DNA of 64,000 nt from an uncultured Acetobacteraceae bacterium (lineage in GTDB: Bacteria > Pseudomonadota > Alphaproteobacteria > Acetobacterales > Acetobacteraceae), in assembly GCA_903895595.1 (NCBI GenBank), contig CAITUP010000041.1:29360-93359 (forward strand), in the 5' to 3' direction. The position numbers were made by a program, and so were the translations under genes. Of the stretch, positions 46,114 through 55,383 are shown one piece after another. The notes beneath the pieces are model-generated. The model worked only from the letters and a program-made list of their open reading frames with translations, was not told where the DNA came from and ran no database searches. Within the stretch, counting starts at the first letter, position 1, and each line of letters opens with the position of its first letter.

Positions 46114-48219
46114 ATGGCCTGGCGTATCGGCGTCGACTCCGGCGGCACTTTTACCGATGTCTGCCTGTTCGACGACACGACCGGCCGCGTCGCGGTCTGG
46201 AAAGTTCCGTCCACGCCCGCCGACCCGTCGGAGGGGATCGCGTCCGGCGTCGAACAGGGCCTCGCGCAAACAGGCGCGGGCACCGCGGACGTCGGCTATT
46301 TCGGCCACGGCACCACGGTCGCCACCAACGCGCTGATCCAGCACCGCGGCGCGCGCACCGGCCTGATCACGACCGGCGGGTTCCGCGACCTGCTGGAAAT
46401 CGGCCGGCAGAAGCGCCCGGACCTGTATGACATGCAGGCGGACAAGCCGCCGACCTTGGTATCCCGCGACCTGCGCCTGGAAGTGCCTGAGCGGATGCGC
46501 CACGACGGTTCGGTCGAACTTCCGCTGGACGAGGCAGCATTCCGCGCCGCCGTCCGCACTCTTCGCGCCGCGGGCGTGGACGCGGTCGCCGTCTGCTTCC
46601 TGTACGGCTTCATCCAAACCGAACACGAACAAACCGCCGCGCGAATCCTGGCGGAGGAATTTCCAGAGGCCTTCGCCAGCATCTCCCACCAGATCGCGCC
46701 GGAATTCCGGGAGTTCGAGCGTCTCTCGACCACCGTCGTCAACGCCTATCTCGGCCCCGTCATGCGCCGCTACATCGCGCGCCTGGCCGAGCGCCTGAAA
46801 CGGCTGGGGGTGAAAGCGACGCCGCATCTGACGCAGTCCAATGGCGGCGTCATCGGCTTCGACCAAGCGGCGCGGCTGCCGGTGCGCACAGTGTTGTCCG
46901 GGCCTTCCACCGGGGTTGTCGGCGCCCAGGCGGTCGGCCGGCTGACCGGGTTCAATGACCTGATCACGTTCGACATGGGTGGCACCTCCACCGACGTCGC
47001 GCTGCTGGAAGCCGGCCACTGCCGCCTGACCGGGGAGGCGATGGTGCACGGCTACCCCATCAAAGCCCCGATGCTGGACATCCATACGGTCGGGGCAGGG
47101 GGTGGATCGATCGCCTTCATCGACAACGGCGGCCTGCTGAAAGTGGGGCCACGCAGCGCCGGCGCCGATCCCGGCCCTGTCTGCTACGGGTTGGGGAACG
47201 TGGAAGCGACCGTCACCGACGCCAACGTCGTCCTCGGTACCCTGAACCCGTCGTTCCTGTTGGGCGGCCGGATGAAGGTGCGGCACGACCTCGCCGTCGC
47301 CGCCATCGATCGGCTGGCGGCGCCGCTGGGCCTGGACCGGATGGCGACGGCGCAGGGGATTTTGTCGGTCGTCACCGCGAACATGGCGCGCGCGATCCGG
47401 GTGATCTCGGTGCAACGCGGCTACGACCCCCGCGACTATACGTTGATCGCCTTCGGCGGCGCCGGCCCGCTGCACGCGGCGCGTCTGGCGAGGGAACTGG
47501 ATATCGGCCGCGTCCTGGTGCCCCTGACACCCGGCATCCTGTGCGCGATGGGGCTGCTGCTGACGGATTTGCGCGCCGACTTCGCGGTGACGCGGTTGGC
47601 GACGATTGTCCCGCCGGACACCTCCTCGCCTCCTGTCATCCTCGGCGAAGGCCGAGGATCCACGCTTTCAGCCCTGTCAATTGTCGAAACCGCCTTCCAA
47701 GACCTGGACGCGATGGCAGCAGAATGGTTCGCCGCCGAAGCCATCCCCCCGGAATCCCGCCGAGTCGCCCGTACCGTCGACATGCGCTACGCCGGCCAAA
47801 ACTACGAACTGCCGATCCCGGTGCCCGACGGCGACATAACGGCCGGCACGTTGGACGTTTTGGCGGAACGTTTCGCCGAGGCCCATCAACGCATGTACGG
47901 CTTCGCGGCGGCCGAGGACCCCGTGCAGATGGTCACCTTCCGCGTCGAAGCCTCCGGTCTTGTGCCCAAAGCATCCTTCGCCGCTGGAGAGGACGCCGGT
48001 CCAGACGCCTCCGCCGCCCTGACAGGCACCCGACCGGTCTGGCTGCCGGAGACGGGAGGCTTCACCGATTGCCCCGTCTATGCTCGGGAACGATTACGCG
48101 CCGGCAACCGGTTCTCCGGCCCGGCGATTATCGAGCAAATGGATGCCACGACCGTTGTCCTGCCGGGCATGACGGCGACGGTGGAACCCTATTTGAATAT
48201 CGTGCTGGAGGTTGCATGA
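46114..48219 (+). CDS. hyuA: hydantoinase/oxoprolinase subunit A, with an in-frame repeat insertion
   Basis: This 701-residue protein is the ATP-using subunit of hydantoinase/5-oxoprolinase-type enzymes. It has WRIGVDSGGTFTDVCLFDD, VGYFGHGTTVATNALIQHRG, KRPDLYDMQ, TPHLTQSNGGVIGFDQA and LSGPSTGVVGAQAV. It also has ITFDMGGTSTDVALLEAG and AFGGAGPLHAARLA. Residues about 508-518 (VILGEGRGSTL) are encoded by a family B repeat at 47635-47665, in the region before the C-terminal domain. ATG 46114 follows GGAG by 9 bp; ATG 46099 is an alternative. The stop overlaps hyuB (ATGA). Confidence 0.9.
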   Translation: MAWRIGVDSGGTFTDVCLFDDTTGRVAVWKVPSTPADPSEGIASGVEQGLAQTGAGTADVGYFGHGTTVATNALIQHRGARTGLITTGGFRDLLEIGRQKRPDLYDMQADKPPTLVSRDLRLEVPERMRHDGSVELPLDEAAFRAAVRTLRAAGVDAVAVCFLYGFIQTEHEQTAARILAEEFPEAFASISHQIAPEFREFERLSTTVVNAYLGPVMRRYIARLAERLKRLGVKATPHLTQSNGGVIGFDQAARLPVRTVLSGPSTGVVGAQAVGRLTGFNDLITFDMGGTSTDVALLEAGHCRLTGEAMVHGYPIKAPMLDIHTVGAGGGSIAFIDNGGLLKVGPRSAGADPGPVCYGLGNVEATVTDANVVLGTLNPSFLLGGRMKVRHDLAVAAIDRLAAPLGLDRMATAQGILSVVTANMARAIRVISVQRGYDPRDYTLIAFGGAGPLHAARLARELDIGRVLVPLTPGILCAMGLLLTDLRADFAVTRLATIVPPDTSSPPVILGEGRGSTLSALSIVETAFQDLDAMAAEWFAAEAIPPESRRVARTVDMRYAGQNYELPIPVPDGDITAGTLDVLAERFAEAHQRMYGFAAAEDPVQMVTFRVEASGLVPKASFAAGEDAGPDASAALTGTRPVWLPETGGFTDCPVYARERLRAGNRFSGPAIIEQMDATTVVLPGMTATVEPYLNIVLEVA
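47635..47665 (+). repeat. palindromic repeat, family B copy 2, in frame within hyuA
   Basis: GTCATCCTCGGCGAAGGCCG followed by AGGATCCACGC. It matches 17242-17273 and contains the hairpin CTCGGC-GAAG-GCCGAG. It adds about ten codons without breaking the frame. Confidence 0.65.
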
Positions 48220-49850
48220 CCAACACCATCGATCCCATCACCGTCGAAGTCATCGGCAGCGCCCTGTCCTCCATTGTCGAGGAAATGGGCGAGGCGCTTA
48301 TCCGAGCCTCCCATTCCACCAATATCAAGGAACGGCGGGATTGTTCCACGGCGCTGTTCGACCTCGACGGCAACACGCTGTGTCAGGCCGAACACATCCC
48401 CATGCATCTCGGCAGTTTCCTCGGTCTGATCCCGCACATCATGAAGCGGCACCCGCGCGAACAAATGCGCCCCGGCGACGTGTTCTGCGGCAATGACGCG
48501 TATGAGGGCGGCGGCACGCATCTGCCCGATATCGTGCTGGCCGAACCGGTGTTCGTCGATGGCGAAATGACCGCCTGGGCGGTGAACCTCGCGCATCACG
48601 CCGATTTCGCCGACCGGGGCCACGCGCATATTTATCAGGAGGGTCTGCGTATCCCGCCGGTCCGCCTGTATAAAGCAGGCGAATTGCAGACCGACGTCCA
48701 GGAACTGATTCTGCTCAACTGCCAGGTCCCGAAGGAGCGAATTTCCGATTTCCGCGCGCAGATGGCATCCAACCGCCTGGGCGTGCAACGGTTGCAAGCC
48801 CTATGCGCGAAGTACGGCCGCGAAACCGTGCTGGCGGCCGGTTCGGCCTTACAGGACTACGCCGAACGCAAAATGCGCGCCGGCATCGCCGCCATCCCGG
48901 ACGGGGTATACCGCTTCCAGGACCGTTACGACTGCCCGGAAATCGACGGCGAGATGGACCTGTCCTGCGAAATTACTGTCGACGGCGATTCGATGCACCT
49001 GCATTTCGACGCCCCGCCGCAGGTCCGCGCCGGCCTGAATATGACGATGACGGCGCTGCTGTCCACGGTCTACTACGCCGTCAAAATGGTCGTCGATCCC
49101 ACCATTCTGCCCAATGCCGGCCTCGCGCGCCCGTTATCCGTCAGCGCGCCCGAGGGCACGATCGTCAACTGCGTCCACCCCGCCGCCGTTAATGGCCGCC
49201 TGTCGCTCTGCCAGCGGGTCGTGGACCTGATCCTCGGCGCCCTGGCCGAGGCCTTACCGGACCGCGTCATCGCCGCCTGCAACGGCGCCTGCTTCTCCAT
49301 CACCTTCGCCGGCCACCAGCCCGACGACAATCGTCTTTGGGTGTATTTGGAAACGATCGGCGGAGGCTCCGGCGCGCGTGCCACGAAGGACGGCCTCGAT
49401 GGCGTGCATGTCCACATGACCAACACCTCCAACCTGCCGGTCGAGGCGTTGGAGCTGGAATATCCCCTGTCGCTGATGCGTTACGAACTCGTGGACGGCT
49501 CCGGCGGCCCTGGCAGGCACCGCGGCGGCATGGCGATCCGCCGCGTCTACCGCGCCAACCACGAATGCCGCGTCCGCGTCGATGGTGCTCGGTTGCTGTC
49601 CCCGCCGTGGGGATTGTTCGGCGGCTTGCCGGGCAGCAAGGCGGACATCCGCACCGGCGGCGGCGCCGTTCCGTTCAACCACGGCAACGGCCGCCTGCGG
49701 GCCGGCGAGACGATCGAGGTCGTGACCGGCGGTTCGGGCGGTTACGGCCCGCCGGACGAACGGGATACGGCGGCTGTGGCGCGCGATGTCGCGGAAGGCG
49801 CGATCGACGCCGTCGAAGCAGCTTCGGTCTACGGATACACGGCCGCATAA
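48216..49850 (+). CDS. hyuB: hydantoinase/oxoprolinase subunit B
   Basis: This 544-residue protein begins TNTIDPITVEVIGSALSSIV. It contains MGEALIRASHSTNIKERRDCS, GDVFCGNDAYEGGGTHLPDI, WAVNLAHHADFADRGH and the C-terminal IGGGSGARATKDGLDGVHVH and GGSGGYGPPDERD. It works with HyuA in ATP-dependent opening of 5-membered lactam or hydantoin rings. Translationally coupled to hyuA. Confidence 0.93.
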   Translation: MTNTIDPITVEVIGSALSSIVEEMGEALIRASHSTNIKERRDCSTALFDLDGNTLCQAEHIPMHLGSFLGLIPHIMKRHPREQMRPGDVFCGNDAYEGGGTHLPDIVLAEPVFVDGEMTAWAVNLAHHADFADRGHAHIYQEGLRIPPVRLYKAGELQTDVQELILLNCQVPKERISDFRAQMASNRLGVQRLQALCAKYGRETVLAAGSALQDYAERKMRAGIAAIPDGVYRFQDRYDCPEIDGEMDLSCEITVDGDSMHLHFDAPPQVRAGLNMTMTALLSTVYYAVKMVVDPTILPNAGLARPLSVSAPEGTIVNCVHPAAVNGRLSLCQRVVDLILGALAEALPDRVIAACNGACFSITFAGHQPDDNRLWVYLETIGGGSGARATKDGLDGVHVHMTNTSNLPVEALELEYPLSLMRYELVDGSGGPGRHRGGMAIRRVYRANHECRVRVDGARLLSPPWGLFGGLPGSKADIRTGGGAVPFNHGNGRLRAGETIEVVTGGSGGYGPPDERDTAAVARDVAEGAIDAVEAASVYGYTAA

Positions 49851-49913
49851 GGCAAAACAGTTGCAAGCCAGGTGCCGGGCTGGCAGATCGTCCCCGACCG
49901 ACGGAGGACCCCC

Positions 49914-50912
49914 ATGAAGCGCCTGCTCCTGCTTGCCACCCTTGCTCTCGCCACAGCGACCGCCAGCCGAGCGGAAGTGCCCGAAGTGCGCATCGCTCGG
50001 CAGTTTTCGATGGGGTATTTGCAGTTCAATGTGATCGAGCACGAGAAGCTGATCCAGAAACACGCTGCGTTGCTGGGCATCCCCGAGGTGAAGGTTTCGG
50101 CGTTCCGCTTCAACGGCCCGGCGGCGATGAACGACGCGCTGCTGTCCGATTCTGTCGATATCGTCGGCGGCAGCCCGCACGGGATGTTTACATTGTGGGC
50201 GAAAACGCAGGGCACCAAGCAGGAAGTGCGGGCGATCACCGCGCTGGTGACTTTGCCGTTCTTTATCACCAGCAACGACCCTGATATCAAAACGATCGCC
50301 GACCTGGGCAAATGCAAGAAAATCCCGGTGCCGTCGGTGCGCGTGTCGTCTCCCGCCGTCGCGGTGCAGATGGCGGCGGCGAAGCAGTTTGGGATCAAGG
50401 ATTACGCCCGCTTCGACTCCGCCACCGTCACCATGTCGCCCGCCGACGCGACCGTCGCGCTGCTCGGCGGCGTGGGCGAGATCAATTGCACTCTGGCGCT
50501 GCCGCCCTTCGTGCAGCAGCAACTGGAGCATTCCAACATCCACGTCGTCGCCAATTCGTTCGATTTGATGGGTGGGCCGAATACCTACACGCTCGCCTAC
50601 ACGTCGATGAAATTCCACGACCGCGATCCGAAACTGTTCCAGGCTGTCTACAACGCGCTGAACGAAGCGACGGATCGCGTGACCCAGGACATCCGCACCG
50701 CCGCGAAATACTGGATCGAGGACAGCGATTCCAAGCTGACTGTCGATTTCGTCGCCGCCGCCGGCAGCGGTAAGGACGTGCAATATACAACGGTGCCAAA
50801 CCGCACGATGCAGGGCGCGGATTTCATGGCCGAGGTTGGCACGATCAAGGTGAAGCCGAAATCCTGGAAGGATTATTTTTTCCCCGAGGCTTATGGGATG
50901 CCGGGGAGCTGA
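49914..50912 (+). CDS. NitT/TauT-type ABC substrate-binding protein
   Basis: This 332-residue periplasmic protein has a signal peptide (KRLLLLATLALATATASRA). The NMT1/THI5-like pattern is VRIARQFSMGYLQFNVIEHE, SVDIVGGSPHGMFTLW, ITSNDPDIKTIADLGK and IPVPSVRVSSPAVAVQMAAA. GGAGGACCCCC precedes the ATG. It follows hyuB by 63 bp, so it probably binds the substrate of the hydrolase. No permease or ATPase of this type follows; they may be encoded elsewhere. Confidence 0.87.
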   Translation: MKRLLLLATLALATATASRAEVPEVRIARQFSMGYLQFNVIEHEKLIQKHAALLGIPEVKVSAFRFNGPAAMNDALLSDSVDIVGGSPHGMFTLWAKTQGTKQEVRAITALVTLPFFITSNDPDIKTIADLGKCKKIPVPSVRVSSPAVAVQMAAAKQFGIKDYARFDSATVTMSPADATVALLGGVGEINCTLALPPFVQQQLEHSNIHVVANSFDLMGGPNTYTLAYTSMKFHDRDPKLFQAVYNALNEATDRVTQDIRTAAKYWIEDSDSKLTVDFVAAAGSGKDVQYTTVPNRTMQGADFMAEVGTIKVKPKSWKDYFFPEAYGMPGS

Positions 50913-50930
50913 TGCCAGCCGTCATGGTCG

Positions 50931-51037
50931 GGCCTGACCCGACAAATTCTTGCGACCGGGGGGGACGTCAAAGCGGAGGGGGCACGTCGTCGTCGGCCCA
51001 TTGGCCTGAGATGGTCGGGTCAAGCCCGACCATGACG
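50931..51037. repeat. palindromic element, family A copy 5
   Basis: GTCATGGTCGGGCCTGACCC plus GACA at the left, about 55 bp of G-rich spacer, then CCATTGGCCTGAGATGG and TCGGGTCAAGCCCGACCATG plus AC. It lies between the convergent binding-protein and LLM genes and may serve as a terminator. Confidence 0.75.
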
Positions 51038-51065
51038 GGAGGGTAACGGCCCTCCGCCATAACTG

Positions 51066-52136
51066 TCACCCCGCCGCCGCCCGCTCCGCGATTATTTTCC
51101 GGGTCATCGGCAGCAGCGAGCGCCCATACTCGACGTTATCCGCCAGCGGGTCGAAGCCGCGGATCAGGAATGTCGTCACGCCCAGATCCCAATAATCCGC
51201 CAGGGCCTCGGCCACCTGTTCCGGCGTGCCGACCAAGCTGGTGGTGTTGCCGCGCGCGCCGGTCGCCAGCGCGGCGCCGGTCCACAAGCGGGTATCCAGC
51301 CGTTCGCCCTGGGCCGCGGCTTCCAGCAGCCGCTTGGAGCCCTCGTTGACAGGCGCCACCGTGGACGGCCCGCCGCGCAGAGACAGGATGCGTTGCTTGA
51401 TCCGGTCGGCACGGTCCCAGGCCTCGTCCTCGGTGGCCGCCAGGATGGGGCGGAACGACAGGCTGAAGCGGACTTTGCGGCCGAAACCGGCGGCCTCGGC
51501 GTCGATGCGGCCGGTGATTTCCTTCACCTGCGCGTGCGTCTCCCCCCACAGCGCGTAGACGTCGGCGTGTTTGGCGCTGACAGTAATCGCCGCATCGGAG
51601 GCACCGCCGAAGAAGATCGGGATACACGGCTGCTGCACGCAGCGAATGGCGGTGGAGGCGCCTTTGAACCGGTAGAACCGCCCCTCGTGATCGACCGTCG
51701 CCCCGGGTTCCGTCCAGATGCGCTTGAGGATATCGACGTATTCGTCGGTGCGGGCGTACCGCTCATGCTTGGTGGACACATCGCCGTCGCGGAACATGTC
51801 GGCGTCGTCGCCGCCGGTTATGACATGCATCGCCGCGCGCCCGCCGGTCATCTGGTCCAAGGTCGCGAATTTGCGGGCGGCGAGCGTCGGCGCCACGAAG
51901 CCCGGCCGGTGCGCGACCAGAAACCCCAGCCGTTCGGTGAACTGCGCGGCCGTGGCGGCGAGCAAAAACCCGTCCGGCCCGTCGGCGAAATACCCGACCA
52001 GGACGCGGTCGAACCCGCCGGCCTCGGCGGCCTGGGCGAAATCGCGGATATAGCCGCGATCGAAGACGACGGGGCCGGGCGGATGGATTTCCGAGGCCTC
52101 CCGGTGGTGGATCATGCCGATGAATTCGGGTGTCAC
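51066..52136 (-). CDS. LLM-class flavin-dependent monooxygenase (SsuD-like)
   Basis: This 356-residue protein contains FDRVLVGYFADGPDGFLLAA, LGFLVAHRPGFVAPTLAARK, MHVITGGDDADMFRDGD and YARTDEYVDILKRIWTEPG. It also has PIFFGGASDAAITVSAKHAD. This is the alkanesulfonate monooxygenase branch. Start GTG 52136 overlaps the stop of the aminotransferase gene (GTGA) and follows GGGAG. Likely acts on a sulfonate or similar compound with a reductase encoded elsewhere. Confidence 0.87.
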   Translation of the reverse strand: MTPEFIGMIHHREASEIHPPGPVVFDRGYIRDFAQAAEAGGFDRVLVGYFADGPDGFLLAATAAQFTERLGFLVAHRPGFVAPTLAARKFATLDQMTGGRAAMHVITGGDDADMFRDGDVSTKHERYARTDEYVDILKRIWTEPGATVDHEGRFYRFKGASTAIRCVQQPCIPIFFGGASDAAITVSAKHADVYALWGETHAQVKEITGRIDAEAAGFGRKVRFSLSFRPILAATEDEAWDRADRIKQRILSLRGGPSTVAPVNEGSKRLLEAAAQGERLDTRLWTGAALATGARGNTTSLVGTPEQVAEALADYWDLGVTTFLIRGFDPLADNVEYGRSLLPMTRKIIAERAAAG

Positions 52137-53263
52137 GATGGGTTCTCCCGCAGGATGCGCGCGACAAGATCGGCCAGTCGCGCGTAATCGTCCAGGTCGT
52201 TGTACGCGAAGGCTGATAGACGCAGCCAATTCGCCCCCTCGATGGCGTGTACCGGGGTATCGGTACCAGCGGCCAGCAGCAGTGTCCGCAGCGCCAAGGC
52301 GTCGCCGCCCCAGGGTATACGCACCAACGCCATGGCCCCACCCGGCGCGACGGCTTCGGTGTTCAGGCGTTGGGCGACCAGCGCGGCCCCCTCGGCGGCC
52401 AAGGCTGCGTTACGGGCGCGCAGGGCCGCGCCGCCGAGGCGTTCATGAAAGTCCAGCGCAGCCGGAATGGACAGAACAGCGGAGGGATCGCGCGTCCCGG
52501 TCCAATCGAACTCCTGCAAGTACCCCTGATCCAGCCCGTGCGAGATCGTCACCGGATGCAGTGCGGCTTGCCGGTCCGGCCGCGTCCACAGGAACGCGCT
52601 GCCCTTCGGGGCGCACAGCCATTTGTGGCAATTGCCGGTGTACCAGTCGGCCCCGGTCGCGGGGACGTCCAGATCGATCTGCCCCGGGGCATGCGCGCCA
52701 TCCACCAGCACCGCGACGCCGGCGGCGTGGCAGACGGCGGCGATCCGCGCGACCGGCAGGATCAGCGCACTGCCCGAGGCGATGTGATCGATGACCGCCA
52801 TCCGGGTCCGCGCCGTCAGCGCCTCGGTCACCGCCGCCACGACGGCATCGTCGGTGGTGCCGGGGAAGGGGATCTCCGCCACCGCCATTCGGGCCCCGGC
52901 GCGCTCGGTCACGAAGCGGACGGTGTTGCGCACTGCGTTGTAGACGTGGCCGAGGACCAGGATTTCGTCGCCTTGGGACAAAGCGATGGACCGCAGCACC
53001 GCGTTGCAGCCGGTGGTGGCGTTGTCGACGAAGGCGATATCCTTGCCCTCGGCCCCAAGGAACGCGCCCAGCCGGTCGGCGGTGGCGCGAAGGCGACCAG
53101 GTAGGCTCGCCATGAAGCGGGTCGGTTGGGCCTCCATCTCCTCCCGAATCGCGTCCTGCGCGGCGCGGACGCACAGCGGCGTCGCCCCGAACGAGCCGTG
53201 GTTCACGGTCAGAAAATCGGGGTCGAGCCGCCATTCCCCGCGCATGTCGCGTCCCAGTGCCAT
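52133..53263 (-). CDS. class V aminotransferase-fold PLP enzyme (isopenicillin N epimerase-like)
   Basis: This 376-residue PLP enzyme has NHGSFGATPLCVRAAQDAI at the start. VDNATTGCNAVLRSIALSQG follows as the phosphate-binding region. AVLVDGAHAPGQIDLDV holds the Asp that pairs with the PLP nitrogen. NCHKWLCAPKGSAFLW carries the Schiff-base Lys. The subgroup includes isopenicillin N epimerase-like and cysteine desulfurase-like proteins. It is coupled to the LLM gene by a GTGA overlap, which suggests joint use in one pathway. Confidence 0.87.
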   Translation of the reverse strand: MALGRDMRGEWRLDPDFLTVNHGSFGATPLCVRAAQDAIREEMEAQPTRFMASLPGRLRATADRLGAFLGAEGKDIAFVDNATTGCNAVLRSIALSQGDEILVLGHVYNAVRNTVRFVTERAGARMAVAEIPFPGTTDDAVVAAVTEALTARTRMAVIDHIASGSALILPVARIAAVCHAAGVAVLVDGAHAPGQIDLDVPATGADWYTGNCHKWLCAPKGSAFLWTRPDRQAALHPVTISHGLDQGYLQEFDWTGTRDPSAVLSIPAALDFHERLGGAALRARNAALAAEGAALVAQRLNTEAVAPGGAMALVRIPWGGDALALRTLLLAAGTDTPVHAIEGANWLRLSAFAYNDLDDYARLADLVARILRENPS

Positions 53264-53347
53264 CGGAGCCTCCGCCGGTGTCGCGGCCGGGGCTTGAGGC
53301 ACCCGCCCGTGCGCCCCACAATAGGCGCAAGGCAACGGGAGGCGACA

Positions 53348-54373
53348 ATGCGGCGGTGGACGATGGTTGGCGTGCTGCTGCTCGCGGCCGCCCAGGCGCG
53401 GGCGGCGTCGTTCGATCCGGCGCTGGTGGCCGCGGCCACGAAGGAGGGCACCGTCGTTTGGTATTCCGGCCTGGTGGTCGCCCAATTGCTCCGCCCCATG
53501 ACCGACGCCTTCGAGGCTCGGTTTCCCGGCATCAAGCTGCAATACGCCCGTGCCAGCAACACCGATACGACCGTGAAATTGCTGAACGAGGCACGGGCGC
53601 ACCGCATGCAGGCCGATGTCGCCGATGTCACCAGCGGCAATTTCGCGCTGACGGATGCCGGGATTTTCGCGCCCTACCGCCCGGCCGCGGCACGGCACTA
53701 CCCGGACGCACTGAAGCACAAAGACGGGCTGTGGACCGCCAGCAACCTGTATTTCCTCGGCGTGGCCTACAACACCAATCTGGTGAAACCCGAGGAGGCG
53801 CCGAAAACCCTCGCCGACCTGCTCGATCCCCGCTGGAAGGGACACATGGCCTGGACGGCGGAACTGGCGGCGCAGGGTCCGCCCGGTTTCGTGTTCAACG
53901 TGCTGACGACGATGGGGGAGGAGAAAGGGCGTGCTTACCTCCTGCGTTTGGCGGTGCAGCAGCCGGTCTCTGTCGCGGTGTCGCCGCGCGCGGTGCTGGA
54001 TCAGGTGATCGCGGGCGAGCACTGGATGGGGTTGATGATGTACAACCACAACGCCGCCGCCAGCATCGGTGCCGGCGCGCCCTTGGCGAATGCGCGTGTG
54101 GAGCCGCTGGTGGCGCTATTCAACATTATCGGTGTCATCGAAGGCAGCCCGCACCCGAATGCCGGCAAGCTGTTGGTGGAATATATATTGTCGGATGAGG
54201 GCCAGCAGGTGATGCAGCGGCAGGATTATCTCCCGGCCGATCCGAACATCCCCGCGCGCATCCCCGAACTGAAGCCGGACGGCGGCCATTTCGCGGTGAC
54301 CGCGCTGACGCCGGAAATCGCGAAGGAAGGACTGGCGAAATGGATTTCTGTGTATCGCGAGGTGTTCCGGTGA
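53348..54373 (+). CDS. ABC substrate-binding protein, iron/thiamine/spermidine type, paralogue 1
   Basis: This 341-residue periplasmic protein has a signal peptide (MRRWTMVGVLLLAAAQARA). The family 1 pattern is VVWYSGLVVAQLLRPMTDAF, YARASNTDTTVKLLNEARAH, NLYFLGVAYNTNLVKPEEAP and HPNAGKLLVEYILSDEGQQV. GGGAGG precedes the ATG. Its stop overlaps the GTG start of the next paralogue. First gene of a six-gene plus-strand operon, with divergent genes behind it. Confidence 0.9.
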   Translation: MRRWTMVGVLLLAAAQARAASFDPALVAAATKEGTVVWYSGLVVAQLLRPMTDAFEARFPGIKLQYARASNTDTTVKLLNEARAHRMQADVADVTSGNFALTDAGIFAPYRPAAARHYPDALKHKDGLWTASNLYFLGVAYNTNLVKPEEAPKTLADLLDPRWKGHMAWTAELAAQGPPGFVFNVLTTMGEEKGRAYLLRLAVQQPVSVAVSPRAVLDQVIAGEHWMGLMMYNHNAAASIGAGAPLANARVEPLVALFNIIGVIEGSPHPNAGKLLVEYILSDEGQQVMQRQDYLPADPNIPARIPELKPDGGHFAVTALTPEIAKEGLAKWISVYREVFR

Positions 54374-55383
54374 AAGCGCTTGTTGCGCTCCTGCTGCTGT
54401 TGGCCGGATCGGTCCGCGCGGCCACGTTCGATCCAGCTCTGATCGAAGCGGCCACCAAGGAGGGCAGCGCCGTTTGGTACACATCCTTGATCGTCGATCA
54501 GATCGTCCGCCCGATGGCCACGGCATTCGAGGCTCGGTTTCCCGCGATCAAAGTACGTTACGCCCGAGCGAGCAATACCGATAACACGGTGAAGTTGCTG
54601 AATGAGGGGCGGGCGCGGCGGGTGCAGGCGGATGTGATCGATGTCACCAGCGGCATTCACTCGCTGGTAGAGGCGGGGCTGCTGGCGGCGTACCGCCCGC
54701 GCGTCGCGGAACATTATCCCCCCGTGCTGAAAGATCCCGCGGGATATTGGACCGGGACGAATTTGTACTTCGAAGCCGTGGCCTATAATACAAACCTGGT
54801 CAAGGAGCCGCCGCGGAGTTTCGCCGATTTGTTGGATTCGAAATGGAAGGGCAAGATGGCCTGGACATCGGAGCTCGCGGTGCAGGGACCGCCGGGGTTC
54901 ATTTACAACGTGCTGACCACGATGGGGGAGGAGAAAGGCATGGCCTATCTGCGCGGCCTCGCGGCGCAGCTTCCGGCCGGGATCGCCGCGTCTCCGCGGG
55001 CCGTGCTGGATCAGGTCATTTCGGGGGAGCATGCGCTGGGGTTGATGATGTTCAACCACCATGCGGCCATCAGCATCGGCAAGGGCGCGCCGATCAAGAT
55101 GGCGAATATCGAACCTTTGGTGGGCGTGTTCAGTATCGTGGCCATTATGAAGGACGCGCCGCATCCCAACGCCGCGCGTCTGCTGACGGAATTCATCCTG
55201 TCGGACGAGGGCCAAAAGGTGATGGCGGATAACGACTATTTGCCGGCCGACCCGGATGTTCCCGCGCGTATTCCGGAACTGCGGCCCGATGCCGGGCATT
55301 TCCAGGCGAATTACATTGCGCCGGACATATCGCGCGACGGGCTGGCGAAATGGACCGCGATTTACCATGAGGTGTTTCGGTGA
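54370..55383 (+). CDS. ABC substrate-binding protein, paralogue 2
   Basis: This 337-residue protein is a close paralogue of its neighbours: AVWYTSLIVDQIVRPMATAF, YARASNTDNTVKLLNEGRAR, AVAYNTNLVKEPPRSFADLL and HPNAARLLTEFILSDEGQKV. The signal is VKALVALLLLLAGSVRA. GTG 54370 overlaps the stop before it (GTGA); the frame is open to 54340 but that adds residues ahead of the signal. Confidence 0.9.
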   Translation: MKALVALLLLLAGSVRAATFDPALIEAATKEGSAVWYTSLIVDQIVRPMATAFEARFPAIKVRYARASNTDNTVKLLNEGRARRVQADVIDVTSGIHSLVEAGLLAAYRPRVAEHYPPVLKDPAGYWTGTNLYFEAVAYNTNLVKEPPRSFADLLDSKWKGKMAWTSELAVQGPPGFIYNVLTTMGEEKGMAYLRGLAAQLPAGIAASPRAVLDQVISGEHALGLMMFNHHAAISIGKGAPIKMANIEPLVGVFSIVAIMKDAPHPNAARLLTEFILSDEGQKVMADNDYLPADPDVPARIPELRPDAGHFQANYIAPDISRDGLAKWTAIYHEVFR

